From Eutypa lata (taxonomy: Eukaryota > Ascomycota > Sordariomycetes > Xylariales > Diatrypaceae), in the NCBI GenBank assembly GCA_022661535.1, contig JAKULF010000004.1, positions 1,054,001 through 1,118,000 on the forward strand: a DNA stretch of 64,000 bases, written 5' to 3'. The stretch's first letter is position 1, and the number at the start of each line of letters is the position of its first letter. Positions 35,786 through 46,434 of this stretch are shown here, piece after piece. The notes beneath the pieces were generated by a model. The model made no database searches and was not told the origin of the DNA. It was given only the letters and a program-made list of their open reading frames with translations. Position numbers and translations under genes: made by a program.

Positions 35786-35885
35786 GGATCGAACTCGTGC
35801 CTTCTGGGTGGTGGCCCTTGGTGGCTTTCGTGCAGGGAACTTGTTTAACACGAGCGAGCGCTTTTTACCATTAGACTATAGACGC
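35786..35885 (-). ncRNA. tRNA-like Pol III promoter module inside the TRIM-like element
   Basis: On the minus strand, TAGTCTAATGG (within 35866-35878) fits the A-box consensus and GTTCGATCC (within 35786-35796) fits the B-box consensus, about 70 bases apart. The module begins with GCGT and ends with ACGC, which could pair as a short acceptor stem. It does not fold into a full standard cloverleaf by eye and no T-run terminator was seen close downstream. It is more likely a tRNA-derived promoter or SINE-like segment than a working tRNA gene. Confidence 0.5.
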
Positions 35886-35922
35886 ATAGCAATCTGGCGC
35901 ATAGCGCGAACCGGGCCCATAA

Positions 35923-35986
35923 CTATTGCGTACAAAAACGGAACCGTTATTGCTCTAGTGGCAATAACGCTATTTATACTGCGACA
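35923..35986 (-). repeat. Terminal direct repeat of the TRIM-like element (upstream copy on the minus strand)
   Basis: Second copy of the 64-base repeat, followed on the minus strand by the putative primer-binding site covering about 35904-35924. Confidence 0.88.
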
Positions 35987-37701
35987 AGCACGAAGAAATC
36001 AAAAGGCTCCTGGGACTTTGGGCGGAAGGAAGTCCATTAACGATAGTCAACTTCTTCTTCTACGCCCTTGGTAGTTACGAACAGAACTCCCAAGAAGGGC
36101 TCGAGAAAGCACTCTTATACCAAATTTTGAAGGCTGTGCCTTCTCTAGTTCCAACACTACTCCCCAATATGTGGCAGCAGGCACTTTTAGCGGAAGACGC
36201 GAAACTCAGTTTGCCTTCCCACGGAGAATTCAAGACGGCCATTGAAACCATTGGGGACGGCCTTAACAGTCCCCTTAAATTCTGCTTCTTCATTGACGGC
36301 CTCGACGAATACTCCGGTAACTGCTGGGAAGGGATCTCCACCATCAAAGCGCTAACTAGAAACCCGACCGTCAAGATTGTCGTATTAAGTAGGCCCATTC
36401 CCGGATGTGTACAATCTTTGTCAGGTTTCCCGAAGCTTCAGCTTCAAGATCTCATTCGACAGGACATTTCCAACTATATTGAGGATATTCTGGGATCTTA
36501 TCAATATGTCAAGCGTCTAGACATCCTGCAGCCGGGATTTTTTGTGAGAATGTGCCATGAGCTTACTAGCAAAGCTTCTGGGGTATTTCTATGGATTGTT
36601 TTTGGCTTGTAGGTCCCTGATCTCGGGATTTTCTGCACATGACAATCATTCAGAACTCTTGGAGCGGATTGATGAACTTCCAAAGGAACTCGAAGACCTC
36701 TTTCAACTCATGCTGAAGAAGATAGAACCTCGGTATCGGACCCCAGCAGCAAAAGCTTTACTTGTTTGTCACAGGAATCAGCTTCATAATCGTCTGGGTA
36801 TCCCGTCAATATGCTTATCAGTCCTTGAAGAGGCCGGCTTTCACCCATCCACGGTTTCGCAGCCATTGCAACTATCTCAACAAGTGAAACTATCGGACCC
36901 AATGAAACTAGCTAAATGTGAAGCTTTGGAGGGGAGATTAAGAAGTCGATGCTGTGGTTTGTTAGAGATATCAAAACGCATAGGGGACGACCATTGCTTT
37001 TGCAAAGGATACGGGAAGCATGATACCCTCATTGATTCTGTTGTTGTTCTCATGCACCGCACGGTATCTGATTTTCTCAGTCAGCCAGGCGTATGGGAAC
37101 TCAATTGCCTCCAGCTCATTATCGCGGTCATTCCCGGCTTCCCCAGGGGGTTCCAAACATCCTATTCCTACATGTTATCTGGCGACCTTTAACTCATTGC
37201 TTGGATATTGCGCCACGCAGACCGCTGGAAATGGCTGGATACCTCTTTTCTTTAGGAGCTGATCCGAACGCTGATCCCTCAAGGGATTTCGGTATGATAA
37301 CGAGCGCAAAGATGACGTTGTGGCGATACTGGTTAAGTCAGCTTGAGGAATGGCTCACACGATGGCCCACCGATGTTTCCGGAGTGACCTTGGAGTTCAT
37401 AAAAGCAGGAGCAGATATCGCCGCTATCGAAAACCAATTTGGTACTAACTGGTTTACTAAACTAAAGTCAATGTTTCTCGAGACTATTGCCAAATATGAA
37501 GCACCGCCGGAGGAGCAAGCCAGGTTAAAGGAAGAATATCTTGAGGTGGTGGAAGTGGTCAAAAAAGCCTTCAAAGTACGACCAGAAGCCAATTCAGCTC
37601 GGTTTCTATTGCCAGTCCGAAAGCCAAGTGAGCATCAAGACAACGAAAAGCGCAAGAGGGAAACTGGGAGTGGGCAACCTACCAAGCGATTGAGATATTA
37701 A

Positions 37702-38587
37702 GGATATGTTACTCTGCAAAGGGGTAGTTATGTTTCTGCTACTTTTTCTAGATATAAGGAAATGAAGATTTGTATCAAAATGAAATATTGTGCATATAGG
37801 TCAAGAAGTGCGAAAGCTACTAAGTAGTTAATGAAAGATAAAAAAATATATCATGAGGGCAGTGGGCAAGATTACCCTTTTATCTGTTTGTATGCACTAC
37901 CTCTAGTCTGCTACAGTCTAACGACTATGCATAGCCAAATGTTCATGGCCCGAAGGCGACTTGTAAAGGCATTATAATTAAACTTTACTTTTTCTTTTTC
38001 TGTTTCCTTATTTGACAGTCTGCTCCTTTCGCGCAATTGTTACGCGGAAGGGTTTCAGGGGCCAACTCGACGACCTGGGAGACGCTTGGTCCATTAGGCA
38101 ATGGGTATGTAGATACTTGTGGGCAATGGGTCCCCTGTCCCTCGAGATTGCTACCCGAGCAATAACTAGCGCGTACGATCACGAACTTGGCGTTGGTGTA
38201 GCTTGTTCGGCTTAACGCTTAACGCGATTTGCTACGTCAACATAACGATACTGTATATATTTGTTAGAAACGTGAGTCTACTCTTTCTAATGGCGAGTTC
38301 GCTATATCGGCATGTTCATAATGCGTAGCCAGCCATTTGATCCAATTCACTTCTTCGGCAATTGTAAAACTTGATTGGCCTAATGTTAGCAGGCTAGTAA
38401 CAGGCTATCATCTGGTCAAAGCTTAGATTAGATTAGAATTGTGGGTACTCTATAACTTCATGACCTACATCATACTTAGGTAGTTAGCTTGCCAACCTCA
38501 CTACCATTCTACGATGCACTTTTAGGACGTTCCCAAGCACTTCTTGCCTTCCTCCTTCGATCTTTTGCAGTACATTGTGTAAATATC
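37702..38587. other. Intergenic, no gene seen
   Basis: Short frames on both strands at 37985-38215 show no domain. The frame of the next BTB gene is open upstream to 38489, but only with a TTG start. Confidence 0.45.
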
Positions 38588-39776
38588 ATGGCTGCTGAAT
38601 ATACTAGCTTATTTGGATCCGCGCCATTGGCTCAAACTCCATCAACCAGTACTTCTCAAATAACGACGCCGCCAGCCACTCCACTCCCATCCAATATCCC
38701 CTTCGAAAAATATGTTGTTGACGTAAATGGTGACTTGCACCTCGAGATTGGGGAGGCCCAATACTTGAATGGGGGGCCCTGCAAGAGACCAATAGAGTTT
38801 CGTGTCGACTCGAAAGCATTGTCTAGAGCATCTCCCGTGTTTATGAAGATGCTCTATGGATCATTTGTGGAATCCAAGAAACCAGACGAGCCGGGCGATC
38901 GGAAGTGGACCATAAAGCTACCAGATGACAATAGCTTGGACATGAGTACGTTGATTTGTATCATGCACTGCAAATTTGACTTAGTCCCACTTGCTATTAC
39001 CATCGACGGCTTGTATGGGATTGCAGTCTTGACAGACAAGTACGACTGCACTGCTCTTGTACGACCATGGATTAGATCGTGGCTGGATACCTCAGGGGCC
39101 CATTCTTCCCATACCAATGCCCCTACCTTACGACGAATCTCCTGGATTGCTTGGGAGTACGGTGACCAAAATCTGTTTGAAAAGGTCGCTAAGGCATTGA
39201 TTCTCTACTCCGTAACTTCATTTCCGGGGATCTTTCACAATTCACTTGAGCCTAACGGGCTGCAAGGTATGTATTCACAGGAAAATATGGGAATAAACAT
39301 GGTAAAGCTAACGATCTCATACAGATTTGGTGATATCACGGCGCCAGGCAGCAGTTGATGATTTACTGGCACCACTTCAAGCAGCTCTGACTCAGCTCTA
39401 TCAACCGCCTCCTCAATATGGCAACGGGTGGCTACAAGATGAGGCTTGCCGTATGTGTGGTTGCTACAGTAATTCCACGGATGCGTCCCAATGCGAGGCA
39501 CTTCTTCTTGGAAAGTTGATACGGTCTCTTGTTACTGTTGGTCTTTGGCCTGTCCCCTCCTCTGTTACGTATGCATTATCTATGCACCTGTTACAAGCCG
39601 ACCTTAAAAGCATTACTGTCAATGGTGCTGCCCATACCAAACACGAAGACTGCACACCTCTTCCCAACCACGCAGCTTCCATTGACGCCGTCACAGATGG
39701 CCTCACTTCTCTAACTACGCCTAGCCAAAAACGTCACCTGGAGGCACAGGCAAAGAAGTCAGGTCTCAGAACATGA
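38588..39776 (+). CDS. BTB/POZ domain protein, 376 aa
   Basis: Two exons, 38588-39266 and 39325-39776, joined by a 58-nt phase-1 intron (GTATGT, branch GCTAAC, TACAG). The ATG at 38588 (MAAEYTSLFG) was preferred over the upstream non-ATG extension. After a Thr/Pro-rich leader, residues ~45-150 form a BTB fold (YVVDVNGDLHLEIG, FRVDSKALSRASPVFMKMLYGSF, WTIKLPDDNSLDMSTLICIMH, LTDKYDCTALVRPWIRSWL). The C-terminal half has helical segments and five Cys within 40 residues (ACRMCGCY...QCE) like fungal BTB proteins of unknown function. It is not a close copy of the BTB gene at 32725. Confidence 0.87.
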
Positions 39777-40401
39777 TACATTTGATAACCCATGTGTTAT
39801 GAGCAGGGTGTGGTCTACACCGGCGATTTGGCACGCGTGGCTATGAATACCGGATCAAGAGCGTAATTACTAGTAAGGGTAAAAGAAACCACAGACTATA
39901 TATATATGAGCATGGGGATATAATCATATTGTAAAATTGTATTGTATTTTAATTCCTTATTTATTTTTTGGAATTATTGAACGCATTGTTTCAATTGCTT
40001 AATTTTCAACAAGCTCGTCGAGTTTATAGCGTGAAGGAGATTGTTTTAAAGAATCTTGTCGAGAGACGAAGTGATAGTTAGGTTGAAGAGAGTTCGGAAT
40101 ATTTCAGGAGAACGGTTATTAATAGGAATAAAAATCCATTCGGGTTTAGGGTTCGTGGTGACGATAGTATTGGCCTGTGTGGAGGTTACGGCGGAAATAG
40201 TAATACCGAGAAAGGCATGAGGTCTATAGATGATATCGCTTAAGTTGATATAGATTGTTGATGTGTCAAGGAGTTCGCAGGAAGTGGTACTGTTATTACT
40301 GAAGAACATATGTACAGGGTGATATCTATTTTCTATGTGCTATTTAAATTACTGTATAGACCCCTCAAGCCTCTCTGTGATAGTATATACATTACTCGTA
40401 A
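39777..40401. other. Intergenic between convergent genes
   Basis: A+T-rich spacer; a minus-strand frame at 40046-40309 (87 codons) has no domain. Confidence 0.5.
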
Positions 40402-42914
40402 CTACACAATACTATCTGTCTCATAATAAGGGTCATTCGGGTCATACGGGAACTTCCGCACGACCACGTCACCCTTATACTGCCAGAGGTCAAACTCGAC
40501 CGGCGTGAAATCGATGTCACACGAGTCCGCCTTCTGTCCAAACGTCTGCACATCTGCAGCAGCTCCATCAGCGTAGTTAATACGCACCTGGTTGACGGTA
40601 TTCCGACTCTGGTCCATGTCGAAGTAGTTGCTCGGCATGAATTGGACTCCCGTATGGGCTGTCGTGAAGACAGTGTTGGGCAGATCGCCCGTGTGGGGCA
40701 CGTGGTGCATGCCCAAGTTCAGCCAGACCACCAGGTCCTCCTGATCCAGGCTCTCGCCGTTGAAGAATTCGGCGAAGTTGACCGGCGGGTCGTAGACGTC
40801 CTGCGAGTTGTACGGGTGCGCGGCCCGCGGCTCGGAGTCGTGCTGCTGCGTCACCTGGATGTCGTACTCGGCCCAATGCGCGGCATGGACAAGGTTGCTC
40901 GAGTCCTCGACTGTCAGATGGACGGCGCCAGCAAAGGGTAGGACGTGGTAGCCGCGATACTCGCCCCACTTATTCGGCTCATCGGTGTTCACCACCAGCA
41001 GCTGCGTCGCCGAGTTCTGGTCCCAGTTGAAACGGCCTTGGTCCTCGTTGGAGACGAAGCTGCGCTGCAGCTGCATCGTGTTTCGTGCCTTGCCGTCGGA
41101 CCAGGGGAACACTCTCGAGACCGGGACGTTCTTCATCAGCTGGATGGAGTTGGCGGTCCCCAGGATGTCGAAATCAGCCTTGAAGTTCAACACGTGGTCG
41201 TGCATGCTCCCACTCAATGCCTCCTGGATCTGATAGCCAAAGTCGGAGCCTGTTGTATAGTATGCTGACTGGATGTAACCAGAGGCGCGGACCTCCACGG
41301 ACATGGAACCGTCAATGAAGAACGAGTATGTGAACATGTAATCGTAGTTGCCAACGGTCGAGACAGAGCGGACACTGAAGTAGGTATTCTTAGTCGTAGA
41401 GACATATTCGCTCGTGCTGTGTCGCTGCATCGGATAATCGGCAGTAAACTCGAAGAGGCAAATGCTGTTTAAATGAGTGTGTGTGGTCTCATCCATGTAG
41501 AAGGTCGAGTTGAGATATGTTGCGTATTCAGGACAATCATAACCGGGCACGAGCTCAAACGCATAAGGTCCGAAACCATAGTAAGTATCGAGATACGAAG
41601 TTCCTGATTGAACAGGATCGCCGCCGGCGTAGTGTGCTAAAGCCTCCTGCAGCCCCAACTCATATAAGAGCCGCTCGCCCTTGTACCGGATGTCGTAGAG
41701 GGCCATCCCGGTGTCTCGTGAGAAGCCAATGTAGAAGCTGAAACCCATCCACTCGACATAATTTTGCTCGGAATCGACGCCGAATCGCGCCCCAGATGGA
41801 GCAATCATAGTTGGTGGGTAGTTCGAGTCATATGGTAGAGCCTCACCTTGAGGGTCGGTTCTATCCCACGGGCCTTCCACGTTGGCAGCTAGCTTCTCAA
41901 AGCCAGGGGTCCAGTAGGCCGTGCGAAATTCTTCCGTCGTCGCGTAGAAGATGTTATTATACAACCAACCCTCAATTTTCCATTGGCTCGAATCCCGACC
42001 TGTCATTTCGCTTTTGAAGTACAGGCCGAGGGGAAGTAGTGTTTCACTGTCGAATTGGTCGGTGGGCATGTTCCAAAACATATCCCACCGGACGATACGG
42101 CCATCGTCCTGATACAGAGGATCAATGCCCCAGATATCGAGGGTGTCGTTGTCAGCGCCCATTGCTGTGCCGCCCCAGAGGTCCATTGTAATGTCAGCGA
42201 TCTCGGAACCGATCTTGTACCGCCACTCAGACACAAGATCCTCGTCAGCTTCGATATTTCGCACTTTTCCGGCGCTCTTGCGAGTATGGGTGTAGTCAAG
42301 GGGCTCATAACTCGCCGTCGCATTGTCGATGGGGAGCGGTCCAACAAGGAGATCCTGATAATATGCATCTTCAATGGCACGGTTGTCAATGACCACGTGA
42401 GCATACCTACTAGGCGAGCACTCGCCCTGATCAATGTAGGCCACAGAATCAGTCTTGTTAGGGACCATGAGCTCAACTAGTAATCTATGAAACCATTTGT
42501 CAGCACCATGATTGATACGAGTAAATACGGGATAACATACAATGTGTTGTCCCAAGATCCCGCCTCCTCTGACGTTGTCAAGTTGAGACTTTCCTGGGCA
42601 AAGAGCCATGAGACAACAGAGACAGCTTCAACGTCAGTGAGACCACCCCAGATGTTGTCATGGGGAGCCGTGATCTTTGCTGCGGTGGATTCCCCACAGG
42701 ACTCGGTAGTGTTCCACTGGCGACCTTCAAGAGACTGCTTCAAGACGGTCCTCGCAATCTTCTTGCCGCGGTTATTCGCCCACTTCACCCGGGCGGGGAC
42801 TTTGGGCTCCGGATTGGGGCGACAATACACATCTTCGGCGAAGGACAGAAATGCCAAAGCAGTAGTAGCTGTCGCCCAGGGTCGGGAGACTGCGGAAACC
42901 CTCATTCTAGCCAA
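40402..42914 (-). CDS. Secreted copper amine oxidase
   Basis: Two exons on the minus strand, 42914-42541 and 42484-40402, give 818 aa, spliced by a 56-nt phase-2 intron (GTATGT...TTCATAG). A Met-Arg start followed by hydrophobic ALAFLSFA suggests a signal peptide of ~30 residues. The topaquinone motif NYDY has its precursor Tyr near residue 505. The copper ligands fit His553 and His555 (MHDHVLNFK) and a His near 719 in HHVPHTGDLPN. The enzyme oxidises primary amines to aldehydes, releasing ammonia and hydrogen peroxide, which lets fungi use amines as nitrogen source. Its length and secretion signal match the extracellular subgroup rather than the ~670-aa peroxisomal one, and there is no C-terminal SKL. 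Confidence 0.93.
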
Positions 42915-44987
42915 TTATAGGTCACGACTTTTCGAGGCCTGATAATATGATAGGTTGAACGATATCAAAGAGAAAGGGAGAGGGCCTAAGAACTTGGCTA
43001 CCCCTGTGGTCTCTACCTTTATAGCTAGACATCTTCTGTCAATGGCAAGTTCCATCCATTCCGTGATATCAGCGAGGTGGTGAAGATTTGATATCGGCGC
43101 ATTCTTATCAGTTAGCTCCCCATTGGCCAGAACGCCATAATCAGGATACGGGACGCAGGTCCAACGCGAGGCTTTGTCAAGTCCATTATTAGAATAAAGA
43201 TACGGTGGTTTTCCCGCCGTCCCTTGAAGTTCGGCTGGAGATGCCTAATGCGAAAATGTCCAAAGAGCCATTCTACGTAGTATGTTGCTAGCACATATAG
43301 TATAATTGCTTTGTGGGGACTCGTCGTCAGCCTATCTCCAAGACAAGTTAAGTCGCAATCAACTCCATAGATAAGCTATCAATCTGGGGTTTATAATGCT
43401 TAACATGCGCTATTCCAACGGCATCTACCCCAGTCTATCGCCTTAGAAATAGAGCAAATACCTCGGCCGATAAAGCTTATCTCATGAAGATCGGTTTAGA
43501 CCCCGAGAGTCTCTAGAGTAGTCGCCCGACTAAGTAAAAATGACGACAAATCCTAGTGACAAATACGAAATACGATTAGCATCATTCAAGAATCGAAATG
43601 AATTCATACTAGACTAGCAGGCGATCATTAGCAGCACAGCAAGATAGGTCCGAAAGATAACAAACTATTCATTGTCTCTTGTTTCTTCTTGAACTTGTTT
43701 CGCATTTGGTTAGAACATCGACCAACCTCTCCTAGTCCGTCCTCATAGTACAGGAGAGCTGAATAAGTGCGATGCTCCATGTTGCGCCACGTGCGATGAA
43801 GTGCCTACATACTTAATCGACTAGGCTCGTTCCTGAAATGACGCACTTGGGCCAGGAACGCCGTCAGATCCCATTACCTGGGTAGTCTATATCTGATCCA
43901 CTCAAAAGATAAGAGATGAAACGTAATGAATTGAATCTTTCATCAGTGAATAGCGTGATCAGAAGCATACGGGTAACCAATACTAAGACTATAGAACGTT
44001 CCTTTGCTATCACCGAGTTTTAGGCAGGAACCCGAGTGCGGCCAACTCGCTCGATTGTCCCATCACTAAGCTCTGTCAATATCAGCCCGAAAAGCCTTTC
44101 AGCCGACGGATCTAGCAGGGTGGTAAGAGTATATCTAGTGTAGATGTCGTATATATCTATTGTCTTAGGTCCAAAGGATCCAAGTCCTCTTTATATAGAC
44201 AAAAGTACCGTATCACGAGTCACAATCATATTCAAACATTACGGCTAGAATACAGGACAATGAACTTGATTGAATTGACTGAAGCTCGAATAGCATCTGT
44301 GGTGGAGGATGCGCCTGCTTATATATACATACTAATAAGCTGATATATATTATACCTCCACGTACAAGTGGTCTTGGAGCTTCAACCGCTCTCACGGGGT
44401 ATGTCGCGTCGAATATCTGCTTATACGGGTACCGAACTGACCTTTAACAGGTTTACCCATCTCGTTCGAGTCATGCTGCGTTTCCGGGCCGAGATCGGCG
44501 CCCATATTCCGGGCTGGCCGGCTGCAGCATTCCCATACCACCCTTAAGTCAAGGTCTTGGGTATGAATCGGACAGCTTCATTAAGAACCTTTGACAGATG
44601 CTTGTTCATGATGCCGATGGGGTAAAACGGTATGTGGAAACCATTGATCAGAAAGTTCCGAGCGTAACGAATTTATCATGAAATATAAATTGTTGTTTCA
44701 CAGTGGTAGGGGTGATGTAAATTCCAAACGATATGGAACCGCTGGAAACAATGAGTCGGAGAGAAAAGTGCAAAGCTGATACCAACAGTTCCAGGAAAAC
44801 TATTTATTGGTAGATAAGGGGAATGAATGCCCTACGACTAAAGATGCCATTTTCTGAACGACCTCACATCTGGATGGTCACTTGGTGATGTATCAAACGC
44901 TTCCAGTTTCCTTCGCCGGCATCGCGGTCAAGTATAAAGTGGATGTATAGGTTTGTGGTATGGCTGTTCCCGTCACTACATACTACA
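42915..44987. other. Long intergenic region, no gene seen
   Basis: About 2 kb that includes the amine oxidase promoter. Only two frames of 60 codons (minus strand) appear and neither shows a domain. Confidence 0.5.
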
Positions 44988-45434
44988 TTAGTCCAACTCC
45001 TCCATAATGCAAGCAAAGGTCTGATCGTATAGCTCACCAAACGTAGTGGGAACGAGGTTCGCATTCTCAAGTCCGAGAGCGCAGTAATCCTCGAAGACAC
45101 GTACAGCACTGGTCGCTTGCGCTGTAGAAGTGATCCCACAATTAGAGACGACGGCCGTCGATATATCCCATCGAAACTTGAAGAAACTGGCAGTGCAGAA
45201 ACAGCTGTACGAAGTTAGCCGCGAGCCGTCACCGCAACCATTTGCCATATTTCTCACGATGGTGCTTAGTGGTTGCTCAGCACACATAGAGAGTTCCGAA
45301 TATCCTGGCACCGTGTTGATCCATATTTGTGTCTGGTAGTCCATTGTCATGCCGGGAATAGGACATAGAGCAAGGAGTACGGTTAAAGCCTTTGTATTGC
45401 AGTGACCAAGGTTGAAGGCTGGTAATTTTCCCAT
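44988..45434 (-). CDS. Small secreted Cys-rich protein, 148 aa
   Basis: The ATG at 45434 (MGKLPAFNLG) is the first true ATG; the frame is open a little further upstream without one. A hydrophobic stretch ALTVLLALCPIPG near residues 15-27 is a plausible signal peptide. The body has a pattern common in a family of fungal extracellular proteins: PGYSELSMCAEQPLSTIV, then NGCGDG, TSYSCFCTAS, ISTAVVSNC and VFEDYCALG, with seven regularly spaced Cys. Its role is unknown. The family often carries a longer C-terminal Ser/Thr-rich or membrane region, and this copy ends soon after the domain, so a missed 3' exon or truncation is possible. Confidence 0.65.
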   Translation of the reverse strand: MGKLPAFNLGHCNTKALTVLLALCPIPGMTMDYQTQIWINTVPGYSELSMCAEQPLSTIVRNMANGCGDGSRLTSYSCFCTASFFKFRWDISTAVVSNCGITSTAQATSAVRVFEDYCALGLENANLVPTTFGELYDQTFACIMEELD

Positions 45435-46434
45435 GATGTTGGTATCTGATTGTTCCGCCACGCAAAGAGGTATTCTGCTGTGTGCCTGTCAGTTTCGTTC
45501 CTTGAGAAGTAACTCCTGAAGGAACATGTTGGCTTTCATATAATATTTGCACCATCGCAATCTGTCTGACTGATACCAATCATCACTCGTTGTGTGTTCG
45601 GCTAAAGTGACGAATAGGGGGAGTACCATATCATATATGACAACATGGCCGCATTACAATGTAATGCACACCCCGGCACCCTACGCAAAAGCTTTAGTGC
45701 ATTGACGTGGGTAAGCGAAGCCTGCCGTACTCACACCGCATTATGTTCAGCCCCTATTGCCCCAGGCTGCATCGAACTGTAGGATTCTTTTATTAAATAG
45801 AAAAAAGTTGGGGGCAGTTATTGCAAGCGTAAGCTAACCAATAAAGGAGAATCGAAGGATTTTTTTTGGGATTCGGTGAATCTGATGGGCGGAAATCAAG
45901 CACATACAGAATGTTGAGAAGCTGAAATCTTTTCTATTAGATGATACTACCCAAACGAAGATTTATTTGTAATGACTTAAAATAGCCCATACAAGCTATA
46001 AAGAATCCCGTAAAGCGGGGTCGACGGATTTTCCTGGTGGTGACTCTGTTGGGCGGAACTTAGGAATATGCGGGATATCAAAGCCTTAGAGTACCTCAGG
46101 CAACTGTCGGCAATTGCTCGCCCTATTCTTCCCCTGCATCTATCCCCCTTTAATGTGGTGTAAGCGTGAGAATCCTACTAACACGTGCAAATTTGGTCTT
46201 CCAACGATTGAGTACGGTCACTGATAATGATAATATCCGGTTTATATATTTATATAAATCCTTAGGCGAACGGGGATTGGGACACTGCAATTTAGCTCAG
46301 TTTCAACTTGTGCGATTAAGACTAGAAGAAATAAGTGAAGTTTCATGACAAATATTCTTTGCAATTCATTGCTTATCACCTGAGAACCTTTGGCCTAAAC
46401 TTTCCATGAGGAAAGTGTCGGCTTAGCAAACAGC
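45435..46434. other. Intergenic between divergent genes
   Basis: Contains the promoters of the minus-strand secreted protein and the plus-strand DUF3176 gene. No gene seen. Confidence 0.5.

Larger units (their letters stand above)
35566..35986 (-). mobile_element. Miniature LTR element (TRIM-like), 421 bp, inside the NLR pseudogene
   Basis: Terminal direct repeats of 64 bases (35566-35629 and 35923-35986) appear identical. The copy is flanked by AGCA on both sides (35562-35565 and 35987-35990), a 4-bp target duplication. Deleting the element and one AGCA puts the NACHT frame back in register. Read on the minus strand, each repeat starts TGTCGC and carries TATAAATA plus an 8-bp hairpin (GTTATTGC/GCAATAAC). 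Directly after the first repeat comes GTTATGGGCCC, matching the complement of the initiator-tRNA-Met anticodon region, a primer site used by Ty5- and copia-type elements. A G-rich run (GGGGGG then TG) precedes the second repeat as a polypurine tract. The 293-bp interior has no coding capacity. The 3' end of the repeat is not the usual CA, which is a weak point. Confidence 0.72.
34675..37701 (+). pseudogene. HeLo-NACHT NLR-like protein, disrupted by frameshifts, a stop and a transposon
   Basis: The N-terminal frame starts MAETAGLLIGVIALAGTFKDCIDLFGYI, the classic opening of the fungal HeLo cell-death effector domain. The NACHT NTPase follows with GKAGSGKST (P-loop, ~35517) and FFIDGLDEY (Walker B, ~36290), and a C-terminal region contains LFSLGADPNADP, resembling an ankyrin turn. 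Such proteins are STAND immune-type receptors that control regulated cell death in fungal non-self recognition. At least five lesions are visible: a frame change near 34990-35005; an in-frame TAA at 35456-35458 just before the NACHT start; a 421-bp element inserted after the P-loop (35566-35986); an extra T in the five-T run at 36599-36603; and a further frame change between about 37090 and 37200. The protein ends in a basic tail at 37701. No functional product is expected. Lineage relatives would be needed to tell which lesion came first. Confidence 0.8.

Noticed and set aside
37985..38215. Possible second copy of the TRIM terminal repeat
   Set aside because: Only scattered short matches (GCAATAAC, GCGTACG); no aligned repeat end or target duplication.
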